A DNA stretch of 64,000 nt from Hyphomicrobium facile. GTDB taxonomy: Bacteria; Pseudomonadota; Alphaproteobacteria; Rhizobiales; Hyphomicrobiaceae. Below are positions 1 to 10,613 of the stretch, piece by piece. Under the pieces are notes generated by a model. That model did no database searches and was not told the DNA's origin. It saw only the letters and a program-made list of their open reading frames with translations. Positions within the stretch are counted from its first letter, which is position 1. Every line of letters begins with the position of its first letter. The stretch covers positions 374,501 to 438,500 of the forward strand of contig NZ_FPCH01000001.1 of NCBI RefSeq assembly GCF_900116175.1, written 5' to 3'. The translations under genes and the position numbers were made by a program.

Positions 1-183
1 ATCAAGGCGCAGGCTCAGTGGGGAAAGATCGAAGCGCCTACGCTGATCAAAAGTGCGCTTTGGACCGCGACCGCGGCAGACAACACCGTGAACATCCTAT
101 CGAGTTCCATCGTCGAGGAAGTCAACGAGTTCATCACGAAGCGATGCGACGAAGTCAAAGATCAATGGGCTGCCAAGCAATAG
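1..183 (+). CDS. C-terminal end of an unidentified protein (cut by window start)
   Basis: Frame 1 is open from the first base to a TAG at 181-183 and gives 60 residues ending in KDQWAAKQ. The tail is hydrophilic, probably helical, with several Glu, Lys and Gln and one Cys. No family is recognised, and the N-terminus lies outside the window. An inverted repeat follows directly after the stop. Codon use resembles the neighbouring genes, which together with the clean stop supports a real gene. No function can be assigned. Confidence 0.55.
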   Translation: MKAQAQWGKIEAPTLIKSALWTATAADNTVNILSSSIVEEVNEFITKRCDEVKDQWAAKQ

Positions 184-235
184 CCAGCTTATAACCTTTC
201 GCATTTGCGAAGTGTTATATTGTTATTAGGCTGGC
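183..235. promoter_or_regulatory. Nested dyad between the first gene and pqqA
   Basis: An inner dyad at 191-218 has arms ATAAC..TTCGCA and TGCGAA..GTTAT around a two-base centre, with one internal 2x2 mismatch. An outer dyad pairs GCCAGC (183-188) with GCTGGC (230-235). No run of T follows the inner hairpin, so a strong intrinsic terminator is unlikely. It could be a weak terminator for the upstream gene or an operator in front of pqqA. The structure is seen; its role is inferred. Confidence 0.4.
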
Positions 236-331
236 TTATGAGTGGTCATTGTAAATACGATTGGCACTTATTACCCAGCAAGCATAGGTACATGCCCGTT
301 AAGCGTGGACAACCCACTCTTGGAGGAAACC

Positions 332-421
332 ATGAAGACGTGGTCGAAGCCTGAAGTTCGTGAGCAGGAAGTTGGTCTCGAAGTGACCAGCTATCTGCCG
401 GCTGAGATCGATCTCATCTAA
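332..421 (+). CDS. pqqA: PqqA, precursor peptide of pyrroloquinoline quinone
   Basis: A 29-residue peptide starting MKTWSKPEVREQEVGLEVT and ending in YLPAEIDLI. It carries the family hallmark Glu17-x3-Tyr21 (EVTSY), the two side chains that the radical-SAM enzyme PqqE cross-links before the peptide is trimmed to the cofactor PQQ. The start has a strong ribosome site, GGAGGAAA at 322-329. A possible sigma-70 promoter is TTGGCA at 261-266 with TAGGTA at 285-290, but it is weak. A strong terminator follows at 457-491, so pqqA forms its own transcription unit. No pqqB, C, D or E gene lies in the window; they must be elsewhere if the peptide is processed. PQQ serves periplasmic alcohol and methanol dehydrogenases. 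Confidence 0.9.
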   Translation: MKTWSKPEVREQEVGLEVTSYLPAEIDLI

Positions 422-456
422 TTCGGATGGGGTCGGCCTTAGGGTCGAACTGTTAA

Positions 457-491
457 GCGGCGGCCGAGTCTCTCGGTCGTCGCTTTTTTTT
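457..491 (+). terminator. Intrinsic terminator after pqqA
   Basis: A 12-bp stem (457-468 with 472-483, two G-U pairs) closes a three-base loop and is followed by eight T at 484-491. It lies 35 bases after the pqqA stop and just before the end of the convergent uup gene. The orientation of the T tract fits the plus strand. Confidence 0.85.
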
Positions 492-497
492 ATTGCG

Positions 498-2318
498 TCA
501 CCCGAGGCTTTCGATCGCCTCACGCTTTTCCTCAAGTTCCAGCCAACGCGTTTCAGCCGTTTCGAGCTGAAGCTGCGCCTGCGCCAACCGTTCGCTCGCT
601 TTATCGAACGCCGGGCGGTCACGCGTGAAGAGATCTGCGTCGGCGAGCTTTGCGGCGATCAGCTGGATCTCTTCTTCGAGTTTCGCCATCTCCTGGGGAA
701 GCGTCGTAAGCGCGTGCTTATCCTTGAAGGAAAGTTTCTGTTTCGCGGGAGCTGCCGCTGCATTCGAGTCTGCCGTGGCTTTGCGGGATGCTCCGGCGGA
801 ATTCAATTGCGATTTCTTTTTCAGACCCTCGCCTTTGCGCTGGGCGAGCATATCGGAATATCCGCCGGCATATTCGGTCCAATGGCCGTCGCCGTCGGGT
901 GCCAATACGCTTGTTACGATGCGATCGAGGAAATCGCGGTCGTGGCTGACGAGCAGAATAGTGCCTGCGTAATCCGAAAGAAGCTCCTGCAAGAGATCAA
1001 GCGTTTCGAGATCGAGATCGTTCGTCGGCTCGTCGAGAATGAGCACGTTCGATGGCTTGGCCAGCGCTCGCGCGAGCATCAAGCGCGCCCGTTCTCCACC
1101 TGACAGAACACGGATCGGCGACAGCCGCTGTTCGGGAAGAAAGAGGAAGTCCTGCATGTAACTCGCGACATGCCGCGCCTTGCCATTGATGATGACCTGA
1201 TCGCCGCGTCCGCCTGTCAGGGCGTCGGAAACCGTCCAATTGGGATTGAGCTCGTCGCGCTTCTGGTCGAGCGCCACGATTTCGAGATTGGCGCCGTGAC
1301 GGATGTTGCCGCTGTCGGGGGCTATTTCTCCCGTCATCAACTTGATCAGCGTCGTCTTGCCGGCGCCGTTCGGGCCGACGATGCCGAGCCGGTCGTGCCG
1401 CATGATGCGGAGATCGAGGTTCGAGACGATATCGGTTTCGCCATAGGCTTTGGAGATGCCGGTGGCTTCGACGACGAGCTTGCCGGAGAGACTGCCTTCC
1501 GAAGCATCCAGGCGGACCGTGCCGACGGTATGGCGCTGCTCGCGCACCTCTTGGCGCATGGCCCTCAGCTCGCGCACGCGGCGGACGTTTCGCTTCCGCC
1601 GGCCTGTGACGCCGCCATGCATCCACTGATTTTCGCGGACGATCTTGCGGTCGAGTTTATGGCGCTCGATTTCTTCCTCTTCGAGGACCTTGTCGCGCCA
1701 ATCCTCGAATGCCGCAAAGCTCTGTTCGAGGCGCCGCGTCCTGCCCCGGTCGAGCCATACGGTCGAGCGCGACAGCGTTTCGAGGAACCGCCTGTCGTGA
1801 CTGATGAGGAGGAGCGCCGAGCGTGACGCCTGGAGCGTCGATTCCAGCCATTCGATCGCGGTGAGATCGAGATGGTTTGTCGGCTCGTCGAGCAGAAGGA
1901 CGTCGGGCTTCGATACGATGGCCTGCGCGAGGCCCGCGCGCCGCGCTTCACCGCCCGAGAGATGCTGGGGGTCGCTGTCGCCGGAGAGCCCGAGTTCGCT
2001 CAGAAGGTAGTCGGCTTGATAGGGGTCGTCGGTCGGGCCGAGGCCGGACTCGACATATTCACGGACGGTTTTGAAGCCCGTGAAATCGGCTTCTTGCCGA
2101 AGATATCGAATGCTTGCATTCGGGTGGGCGAACCGCTCGCCGCTATCCGGTTCGACCAGTCCGGCTGCGATTTTCAGCAGGGTCGATTTTCCGGAGCCGT
2201 TGCGGCCGACGAGGCAGACGCGATCGCCGACGGCGACCGTCAGCTCGGCGCCTTCGAGCAGCGGAGTTCCGCCGAAGGTCAGGTTGATGTCTTTGAGCGT
2301 AATGAGAGGAGGAGCCAT
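498..2318 (-). CDS. uup: ABC-F ATPase, Uup type
   Basis: 606 residues with two cytosolic ABC domains and no membrane segment, the ABC-F layout. The first domain has Walker A GRNGSGKST (38-46), signature LSGGE (120-124) and Walker B DVLLLDEPTNHLD. The second has Walker A GPNGAGKTT (315-323), signature LSGGERARL and LILDEPTNDLD. A charged linker joins them, and the C-terminal 90 residues form a Lys/Glu-rich coiled coil typical of Uup, the branch that acts on ribosomes or branched DNA. ATG at 2318 is chosen over an upstream extension because GAGGGG precedes it. The gene is convergent with pqqA. Confidence 0.88.
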   Translation of the reverse strand: MAPPLITLKDINLTFGGTPLLEGAELTVAVGDRVCLVGRNGSGKSTLLKIAAGLVEPDSGERFAHPNASIRYLRQEADFTGFKTVREYVESGLGPTDDPYQADYLLSELGLSGDSDPQHLSGGEARRAGLAQAIVSKPDVLLLDEPTNHLDLTAIEWLESTLQASRSALLLISHDRRFLETLSRSTVWLDRGRTRRLEQSFAAFEDWRDKVLEEEEIERHKLDRKIVRENQWMHGGVTGRRKRNVRRVRELRAMRQEVREQRHTVGTVRLDASEGSLSGKLVVEATGISKAYGETDIVSNLDLRIMRHDRLGIVGPNGAGKTTLIKLMTGEIAPDSGNIRHGANLEIVALDQKRDELNPNWTVSDALTGGRGDQVIINGKARHVASYMQDFLFLPEQRLSPIRVLSGGERARLMLARALAKPSNVLILDEPTNDLDLETLDLLQELLSDYAGTILLVSHDRDFLDRIVTSVLAPDGDGHWTEYAGGYSDMLAQRKGEGLKKKSQLNSAGASRKATADSNAAAAPAKQKLSFKDKHALTTLPQEMAKLEEEIQLIAAKLADADLFTRDRPAFDKASERLAQAQLQLETAETRWLELEEKREAIESLG

Positions 2319-2441
2319 GAGGCCCCTCGTAGCGGCGGACGCGCGCCGGATCAATCCTTGCGGTCGTTGGGCGCAGCAAGCGTTACCAACAAACGCGGGA
2401 CGGTGCGTTTTGCCGCACTAATCTCCGGCGCGGATGTTCCG

Positions 2442-2657
2442 TCAGCAGCAGCGGCTGATTTTGCCGCCGCCTTCGCCGTACCGGCTCGCCTGACGTTCGC
2501 GGAAGAAATCCTCGTAGCTCATAACGGGTTCATCCGGGTGAGCACGGCGGCGATGGGCGACGTAGGTTTCGTAATCAGGCACGCCGACCATCAGCCGCGC
2601 GGTCTTCGCGACGCCGGTTGCAAACTTGAACAGCAGGCTGGTGCTGGATATCCGCAT
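2442..2657 (-). CDS. YbdD/YjiX family small protein
   Basis: 71 residues with the family core VPDYETYVAHRRRAHPDEP and a following FFRERQ. It begins four bases after the cstA stop, so the two genes are almost certainly co-translated. Proteins of this family (DUF466) are nearly always encoded directly after CstA/BtsT-type pyruvate carriers and in enterobacteria are needed for full carrier activity; their exact role is unclear. The C-terminus ends in KISRCC. There is no signal peptide or membrane helix. The identification rests on the motif and on the position next to cstA. Confidence 0.88.
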   Translation of the reverse strand: MRISSTSLLFKFATGVAKTARLMVGVPDYETYVAHRRRAHPDEPVMSYEDFFRERQASRYGEGGGKISRCC

Positions 2658-2660
2658 GCA

Positions 2661-4712
<2,052 letters not shown>

Positions 4713-4856
4713 CGTTCCGTCCCTATCGTTCGCGATTATGGCTCGCAAATCGGTTCGGGGACGGAGACTACATAAAAAGGCGAAGGAGAACAGCCGTATC
4801 GGCGGTCGCGGGGGGATGCGCCTAATCGGCCAAGCCAAATTGGCTCAAGAGTGGAT

Positions 4857-4932
<76 letters not shown>

Positions 4933-5022
4933 GAACCATTCCAATCGGTGGAGCTGGATCCCACCGAAGTCGTGCCTGATAAGTCGTCTTGAAGGAAACT
5001 GCAAGGACGTTTCAGAGCTTTA

Positions 5023-5400
5023 TCAAGGCTCTTCGTCGCCCTCGCCCGCCGGGCCACCAATAATATTGGAAACGTCGCCGCCTTCTTCTTCCTCTTCCTC
5101 GAGGAAGGTTTCGTCGTCTTCGCCGCCACCTGCATCATCGGCTTCGACGTCGACAAGAGCTTCTTCGCCCTCGACGACCGGCAATTCGCCGTCGGCATCG
5201 TCAGCCACAACCTTCTTCGCCTTCTTGGCTGCCAAGTCGCGCTGCTCAGCCTGAAGGGCTGCCAGTGCGGCGGGCGATGATGCGATCACATATTTGGCAT
5301 TGCAGAAGGGGCAGATGATTGGGTCGTGCCCGAGATCGTAGAAGCGCTCGTCGCAATTCTGACAGGTGCGCTTCGTCCCTCGCGCTTGCTTGGTCGCCAT
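5023..5400 (-). CDS. TIGR02300 family protein (zinc-ribbon head, acidic tail)
   Basis: 125 residues. The N-terminus has a zinc-ribbon-like pair of CxxC motifs ([13 protein letters not shown] and PIICPFC), the family hallmark including the FYDL element. The remaining two thirds are rich in Ala, Glu and Asp, ending in an acidic stretch. This family is confined to Alphaproteobacteria, is often found beside aroA, and has no established function. The start at 5400 follows GAGGCACGATC; a longer reading would add 15 residues outside the family core. It is divergent from aroA across 234 bases. Confidence 0.85.
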   Translation of the reverse strand: MATKQARGTKRTCQNCDERFYDLGHDPIICPFCNAKYVIASSPAALAALQAEQRDLAAKKAKKVVADDADGELPVVEGEEALVDVEADDAGGGEDDETFLEEEEEEGGDVSNIIGGPAGEGDEEP

Positions 5401-5541
5401 GATCGTGCCTCGACATCTCGGAAATTGAAGGAGCCCGTCTGCCATAGGCGGTGCTGCCTGTCAAAACGAAAAAGTGGGAGCTGGCCGGACTGCGTCAAGG
5501 GCCCTCGCCGACGGCGTCTTGCCCCCCGTTCGAGCGTGCCG

Positions 5542-5571
5542 TTGACAGGGCGTCGCGGTCCAGTGTCTATC
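5542..5571 (+). promoter_or_regulatory. Likely sigma-70 promoter of aroA-cmk
   Basis: TTGACA at 5542-5547 is a perfect -35 hexamer. It is followed after 17 or 18 bases by GTCTAT or TCTATC (5565-5571) as -10. Transcription would start about 55 bases before the aroA start codon. The boxes are seen; activity is inferred. Confidence 0.5.
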
Positions 5572-5634
5572 CGGGCTTCGACCGAGGCCGAAGTGCCCGA
5601 TGCCCCCAATTTTCTAACGGTTTGGAAGGTTGAT

Positions 5635-6978
5635 TTGAACACTACGGCCACACCGAAACCGCTTTCATCGCTCCGGGCAGCACCGCTCAAGGGCCGCGTG
5701 CGGGTTCCCGGCGATAAATCGATTTCGCACCGGGCGCTGATTTTTGGGGCGCTGGCGACCGGTACGACCCGCATTACGGGGCTTCTCGAAGCCGAGGACG
5801 TTATCAACACGGCTAAGGCGGTAAATGCTCTCGGCGCGCTCGCTGAGAAGCGTGGCGACGTTTGGGAGGTCAAGGGCCGCGGCGTCGGTGGCCTCAGATC
5901 GCCGGACGGGCCGCTCGATTTCGGCAATTCCGGCACCGGTGCACGGCTGATGATGGGCGTCGTCGCGGGACATTCGATGACGGTGGTCATGACGGGCGAC
6001 GCTTCTTTGTCGCGGCGGCCGATGCGGCGGGTTTTGGCTCCTCTCATGGAAATGGGTCTCGAGGTTCTCGAGCCCGGTCAGGAGAAGTTGCCGCTGACCC
6101 TCAGGGGTACGAGCGAACTGACGCCGATCGTCTATGTGCTCCCGGTGCCCTCGGCGCAGGTGAAGAGCGCTGTCCTTATCGCCGGGCTTCACGCCGCGGG
6201 CGAAACGACCGTCGTCGAGCGCGAGCCAACGCGCGACCATACGGAGCGTATGCTGCGCCATTTCGGTGCATCGGTCCGAACCGAAGCAAAAGGCCTCGAT
6301 ACGCACATCACCGTGACGGGGCATGCCGAACTCGTGGGCCGGGATGTTCACGTTCCCGGCGATCCTTCGTCTGCGGCATTCCTCGCGGCTGCGGCGTTGC
6401 TCGTGCCGGGCTCCGATGTCACGATCGAGGGCGTGCTGACCAATCCGACGCGTATCGGCCTCTATACAACGCTGCAGGAAATGGGCGGCGATATCACGTT
6501 CCTCAACGAGCGCGAGGAGGGTGGCGAGCCGGTTGCCGACATTCGCATCCGCGCCTCGCGTCTCAAGGGCGTCCGCGTGCCGGCAGAACGCGCGCCGTCG
6601 ATGATCGACGAATATCCGGTGCTTGCGGCGATGTCGGCCTTTGCCGAAGGGCAGACGCAGATGGACGGCCTGGCCGAGCTCAAGGTCAAGGAGAGCGATC
6701 GGCTTCAGGCAACGGCGGCAGGCTTGGAGGCCAATGGGGCGGTCGTGCGGGTCGATGGTGACAGCTTGACGGTTACCGGCAACGGCGGCCTCAAGGGCGG
6801 CGGCGTTGTTGCAACTCATCTCGACCATCGGATCGCGATGGCGTTTCTGACGGCCGGTCTCGTGAGCGACAAGCCGATCGTCGTGGACGATTCGACGATG
6901 ATCGCGACGAGTTTCCCCGAGTTTCGCCAGCTCATGGAGACGCTCGGGGCGAGGTATGACGAGCCGGTCGCCCGGTGA
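5635..6978 (+). CDS. aroA: 3-phosphoshikimate 1-carboxyvinyltransferase (EPSP synthase)
   Basis: 447 residues; joins shikimate-3-phosphate and PEP in the sixth step of the shikimate pathway. Motifs are [13 protein letters not shown] near the N-terminus, [44 protein letters not shown] and the C-terminal ESDRLQ and DHRIAM. The set GDKS, SAQxK, RxHTE and NxTR matches class II enzymes, but the residue matching the tolerance-linked alanine of the CP4 enzyme is Gly here (GNSGT). The chosen start is a TTG at 5635 with GGAAGG six bases upstream; a GTG at 5593 would add 14 residues and has no good ribosome site. cmk follows 64 bases later. Confidence 0.93.
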   Translation: MNTTATPKPLSSLRAAPLKGRVRVPGDKSISHRALIFGALATGTTRITGLLEAEDVINTAKAVNALGALAEKRGDVWEVKGRGVGGLRSPDGPLDFGNSGTGARLMMGVVAGHSMTVVMTGDASLSRRPMRRVLAPLMEMGLEVLEPGQEKLPLTLRGTSELTPIVYVLPVPSAQVKSAVLIAGLHAAGETTVVEREPTRDHTERMLRHFGASVRTEAKGLDTHITVTGHAELVGRDVHVPGDPSSAAFLAAAALLVPGSDVTIEGVLTNPTRIGLYTTLQEMGGDITFLNEREEGGEPVADIRIRASRLKGVRVPAERAPSMIDEYPVLAAMSAFAEGQTQMDGLAELKVKESDRLQATAAGLEANGAVVRVDGDSLTVTGNGGLKGGGVVATHLDHRIAMAFLTAGLVSDKPIVVDDSTMIATSFPEFRQLMETLGARYDEPVAR

Positions 6979-7042
6979 CCGCGATGCTTGTGTTCCGTCT
7001 CAAGAATGTGACCCGGGTCATTCCGGAACGGGGAGAACGCAA

Positions 7043-7672
7043 TTGATCATTGCGATCGATGGTCCGGCCGCATCGGGCAAAGGCACTCTCGCAAAGCGTA
7101 TTGCGGCTCATTTCGGTTTGGCGTGGCTGGACACCGGCCTTCTCTATCGCGCTGTCGCGAGGGACGTCCTCGCAGCCGGCGGTGATCTGGAAGACGTTCA
7201 GGCGGCGACGGCCGCCGCTAAATCGGTGAATGCCGACAGCCTGGATGACTCCGCGTTGCGGGGACCGCGTGCCGGTGATGCGGCATCGATCGTGGCAAAA
7301 ATTCCCGAGGTGCGCGCGGCTCTGCTCGAATATCAACGGGCTTTTGCCCGGCAGGCAGGCGGCGCCGTTCTCGATGGCCGCGATATCGGCACGGTCGTGT
7401 GTCCGGACGCGCCGGTGAAAATTTTCGTGACTGCTTCCGACGAAGCCCGGGCGATGCGGCGCTTTTTGGAGCACCAGTCGCGAGGCGATAGCATCACGTA
7501 CGACGAGCTTCTTGCCGATATCCGGAAGAGAGATGCGCGCGATAGGGGCCGTTCCGCCGCCCCCATGCATGCCGCCGACGACGCGGTTCATCTCGATACG
7601 ACGGCATTGGACGCAGATCAGGCATTCGCCGCGGCATTGCGATTGATCGAACTCGCCAGCAACAAGTGCTGA
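7043..7672 (+). CDS. cmk: Cytidylate kinase
   Basis: 209 residues. It phosphorylates CMP and dCMP with ATP in the cytosol. The P-loop [15 protein letters not shown] stands at the very N-terminus; further family elements are LDTGLLYR and [14 protein letters not shown] and the lid region [10 protein letters not shown]. The start is a TTG at 7043 preceded by GGGGAGAA, giving the usual N-terminus directly before the P-loop. aroA-cmk is a conserved pair normally followed by rpsA, but here the next genes are the pyruvate dehydrogenase operon. The 244 bases after cmk hold no recognised gene and must contain the aceE promoter. Confidence 0.93.
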   Translation: MIIAIDGPAASGKGTLAKRIAAHFGLAWLDTGLLYRAVARDVLAAGGDLEDVQAATAAAKSVNADSLDDSALRGPRAGDAASIVAKIPEVRAALLEYQRAFARQAGGAVLDGRDIGTVVCPDAPVKIFVTASDEARAMRRFLEHQSRGDSITYDELLADIRKRDARDRGRSAAPMHAADDAVHLDTTALDADQAFAAALRLIELASNKC

Positions 7673-7916
7673 TATTGGGGCGTTATGCCTCTTTGCGGTG
7701 ATGTTCGCCGCGTCGTGCGCTCTCTCTGGCGAGGTTTGCCGCCCATCCACGGGCTCGACCGCTCAACCGAAGCGTCATAAACCATTTTTCACTGCTAGAC
7801 GCCTCAGCGGCGCCCGTAGGTTTGTGCTAAACAATTTACGGTAAGTGGCAGTTCGAACCGACACGGCCGTTTCGGGGTTTCACGAGTCTCTCCGACAACG
7901 GGGAACAAGGGATGCC

Positions 7917-10595
7917 ATGGGCAAGAACGAGCAGAAGGTTGTGAAGCCGGAAGATCCGGAAATCCGCGATTGGACGGACTCGATATCGTCCGTTATCGCG
8001 TATGGCGGAACGGAACGCGCCGACAATATTCTGGAAGAAGTCGTCGAACGGGCGAGGGCCAGCGGCGCGGCAATTCCTTTTGCATCGAGCACCGCCTACA
8101 TCAACACCATCAGCGTCGACGACGAAGCGAAGCTTCCGGGGAATCGCGAACTCGAACATAAGATCTCGGCGGCTATTCGCTGGAACGCGGCCGCGTTGGT
8201 GCTACGCGCGAACAAAGAGTCGACGGAGCTCGGTGGTCACATCGCGAGCTACCAGTCTGCATCGACGCTCTACGAAACCGGCTTCAATCACTTTTGGCAT
8301 GCGCCGACCGAAAGTCACGGCGGGGATCTCATTCTCATCCAAGGGCATTCGTCGCCAGGGATCTATGCGCGCGCGTTCTTGGAGGGGCGGCTCGACGAGG
8401 ACCGGCTTCTGCATTTCCGGCGCGAAGTCGGCGGGCGCGGGCTTCCCTCATATCCGCATCCTTGGTTGATGCCGGATTTCTGGCAGTTCCCCACGGTCTC
8501 GATGGGGCTCGGGCCGTTGATGGCGATCTATCAGGCACGCTTTCTCAAGTATCTCCACGCGCGGGGATTCGCCGATACGGAAGATCGCAAGGTTTGGGTT
8601 TTCTGCGGCGACGGCGAGATGGACGAGCCGGAAAGTCTCGGCGCGATTTCGCTCGCGGGCCGCGAGAAGCTCGACAACCTGATCTTCGTCGTGAATTGCA
8701 ATTTGCAGCGGCTCGATGGGCCGGTGCGCGGCAACGGAAAGATCATCCAGGAGCTCGAGCGCAATTTCCGCGGCGCGGGCTGGAACGTTCTCAAGGTGAT
8801 CTGGGGCTCGCAATGGGACGAGCTGCTGGCGCGCGATACGACCGGCAAACTGCGACAGTTGATGGAAGAGTGCGTCGACGGCGAATATCAGGTCTTCAAG
8901 TCGCGCGACGGCGCCTTCATCCGCAAGCACTTCTTCGGGCGCTATCCGGAAACGGCGGCGCTCGTCGAGGACTGGTCGGATGAGAAGATCTGGCGCTTGA
9001 CGCGCGGCGGGCACGATACGTCGAAAGTTTACGCGGCATACGCGGCGGCGACGCAGCACAAGGACCAGCCAACGTGCATCCTGGCCAAGACCGTCAAGGG
9101 TTACGGCATGGGCCAGGCGGGCGAAGGCCAGATGCTCGCGCATCAATCGAAGAAGATGGATGTCGATGCGCTTCGTCAGTTCCGCGATCGCTTCAAGGTT
9201 CCGGTGTCCGACGAGCAGTTGGCCGAGGTGCCTTTCATTCGATTGCCGAAAGGCTCGCCCGAGGACGAGTACCTGCACAAGATGCGGCGCAATCTCGGTG
9301 GTTATTTGCCGTCACGCCGGCGCAAATCATCGGTAACGCTTCAGGCACCGCCGCTCTCGCTGTTCGAGTCACAGCTCAAGGGCTCCGAAGGCCGCGAGAT
9401 CTCGACGACGATGGCGTTCGTGCGAATTCTGACGGCGCTGATGCGCGATAAGGAGCTTGGCCGGCGCATCGTCCCGATCGTGCCCGACGAGAGCCGCACC
9501 TTCGGCATGGAAGGCATGTTCCGGCAGTTCGGCATCTTCAGTCAGGTCGGTCAGCTGTACCGGCCGGAGGATGCCGATCAGCTGATGTTCTACAAGGAAG
9601 ACAAGTCCGGCCAGATGCTGCAGGAAGGCATCAACGAGGCCGGTGCGATGGCATCGTGGATTGCTGCGGCGACGAGCTATTCGACGTCGGATGTGCCGAT
9701 GGTGCCGTTCTACATCTTCTATTCGATGTTCGGTTTTCAGCGCATCGGCGATCTTGCGTGGGCTGCTGGCGACGAGCGCTGCCGCGGTTTTCTGCTCGGC
9801 GGCACGTCGGGGCGTACAACGCTCAACGGCGAGGGCTTGCAGCACGAGGATGGCCACAGCCATCTCATTTCGGCGACGGTGCCGAACTGCATCTCGTACG
9901 ATCCGACTTTCAACTACGAGGTCGCCGTCATCATCCAGAACGGCATGAAACGCATGCTGACGGATCAGGAAGATGTCTTCTTCTATCTGACGCTTCTGAA
10001 CGAGAACTATGAGCATCCGCCGATGCCGGAGGGCGTCGAGGACGGCATCATCAAGGGGATGTATTTGTTCCGGGCAGCACCCGACGGTGCGCCGGGCCAC
10101 AAAGTTCAGCTGATGGGCTCAGGGGCGATCTTGCGCGAAGTCATCGCGGCCGCCGATCTCTTGCGCGATGACTGGGGCGTGCCTGCCGATATCTGGAGCG
10201 TGACGAGCTTTACGGAACTTGCGCGAGAAGCGCATGACGTCGAGCGCTGGAACCTGCTGCATCCGACCGAGACGCCGCGTGTTCCTTATGTGAAGCAAAA
10301 GATCTCCGAGCGCGGCGAGGGACCGGTGATCGCCTCGACCGATTACATGAAGCTCTATGCCGATCAGGTCCGGCCGTCGGTTCCGAACCGGTATTCGGTT
10401 CTTGGTACGGATGGGTTCGGACGTTCCGATTATCGCCGGACGCTTCGCTACTTCTTCGAGGTCGACCGGCATTTCGTGACGGTTGCTAGCCTCAAGGCTC
10501 TTGCCGACGAGAACAAGATTCCGTCGATCAAGGTCGCCGAAGCGATCGCGAAATACGGGATCGATCCCGATAAGGCCAATCCCGCGCACAGCTGA
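7917..10595 (+). CDS. aceE: Pyruvate dehydrogenase E1, homodimeric type
   Basis: 892 residues, matching the one-chain AceE class (E. coli 887) and not the split alpha/beta E1. It decarboxylates pyruvate with thiamine diphosphate and passes the acetyl group to the lipoyl arms of E2. The thiamine-binding motif runs from GDGEMDEPES to NCNLQRLDGPV; GGTSGRTTLNGEGLQHEDGH is also typical. ATG at 7917 (MGKNEQKVVKPEDPEIRDW) lies behind an AAGGGAT-type ribosome site and gives the normal N-terminus. aceF starts 18 bases after the stop and lpdA follows, so the complete complex is encoded together. The operon lies between cmk and rpsA. Confidence 0.94.
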   Translation: MGKNEQKVVKPEDPEIRDWTDSISSVIAYGGTERADNILEEVVERARASGAAIPFASSTAYINTISVDDEAKLPGNRELEHKISAAIRWNAAALVLRANKESTELGGHIASYQSASTLYETGFNHFWHAPTESHGGDLILIQGHSSPGIYARAFLEGRLDEDRLLHFRREVGGRGLPSYPHPWLMPDFWQFPTVSMGLGPLMAIYQARFLKYLHARGFADTEDRKVWVFCGDGEMDEPESLGAISLAGREKLDNLIFVVNCNLQRLDGPVRGNGKIIQELERNFRGAGWNVLKVIWGSQWDELLARDTTGKLRQLMEECVDGEYQVFKSRDGAFIRKHFFGRYPETAALVEDWSDEKIWRLTRGGHDTSKVYAAYAAATQHKDQPTCILAKTVKGYGMGQAGEGQMLAHQSKKMDVDALRQFRDRFKVPVSDEQLAEVPFIRLPKGSPEDEYLHKMRRNLGGYLPSRRRKSSVTLQAPPLSLFESQLKGSEGREISTTMAFVRILTALMRDKELGRRIVPIVPDESRTFGMEGMFRQFGIFSQVGQLYRPEDADQLMFYKEDKSGQMLQEGINEAGAMASWIAAATSYSTSDVPMVPFYIFYSMFGFQRIGDLAWAAGDERCRGFLLGGTSGRTTLNGEGLQHEDGHSHLISATVPNCISYDPTFNYEVAVIIQNGMKRMLTDQEDVFFYLTLLNENYEHPPMPEGVEDGIIKGMYLFRAAPDGAPGHKVQLMGSGAILREVIAAADLLRDDWGVPADIWSVTSFTELAREAHDVERWNLLHPTETPRVPYVKQKISERGEGPVIASTDYMKLYADQVRPSVPNRYSVLGTDGFGRSDYRRTLRYFFEVDRHFVTVASLKALADENKIPSIKVAEAIAKYGIDPDKANPAHS

Positions 10596-10613
10596 TCAGA
10601 ACAGGTTCGATAC

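Noticed and set aside
261-280. TTGGCAC upstream of pqqA as a sigma-54 (-24/-12) promoter
   Set aside because: The GC of the -12 element is three bases out of place relative to the GG of the -24 element.
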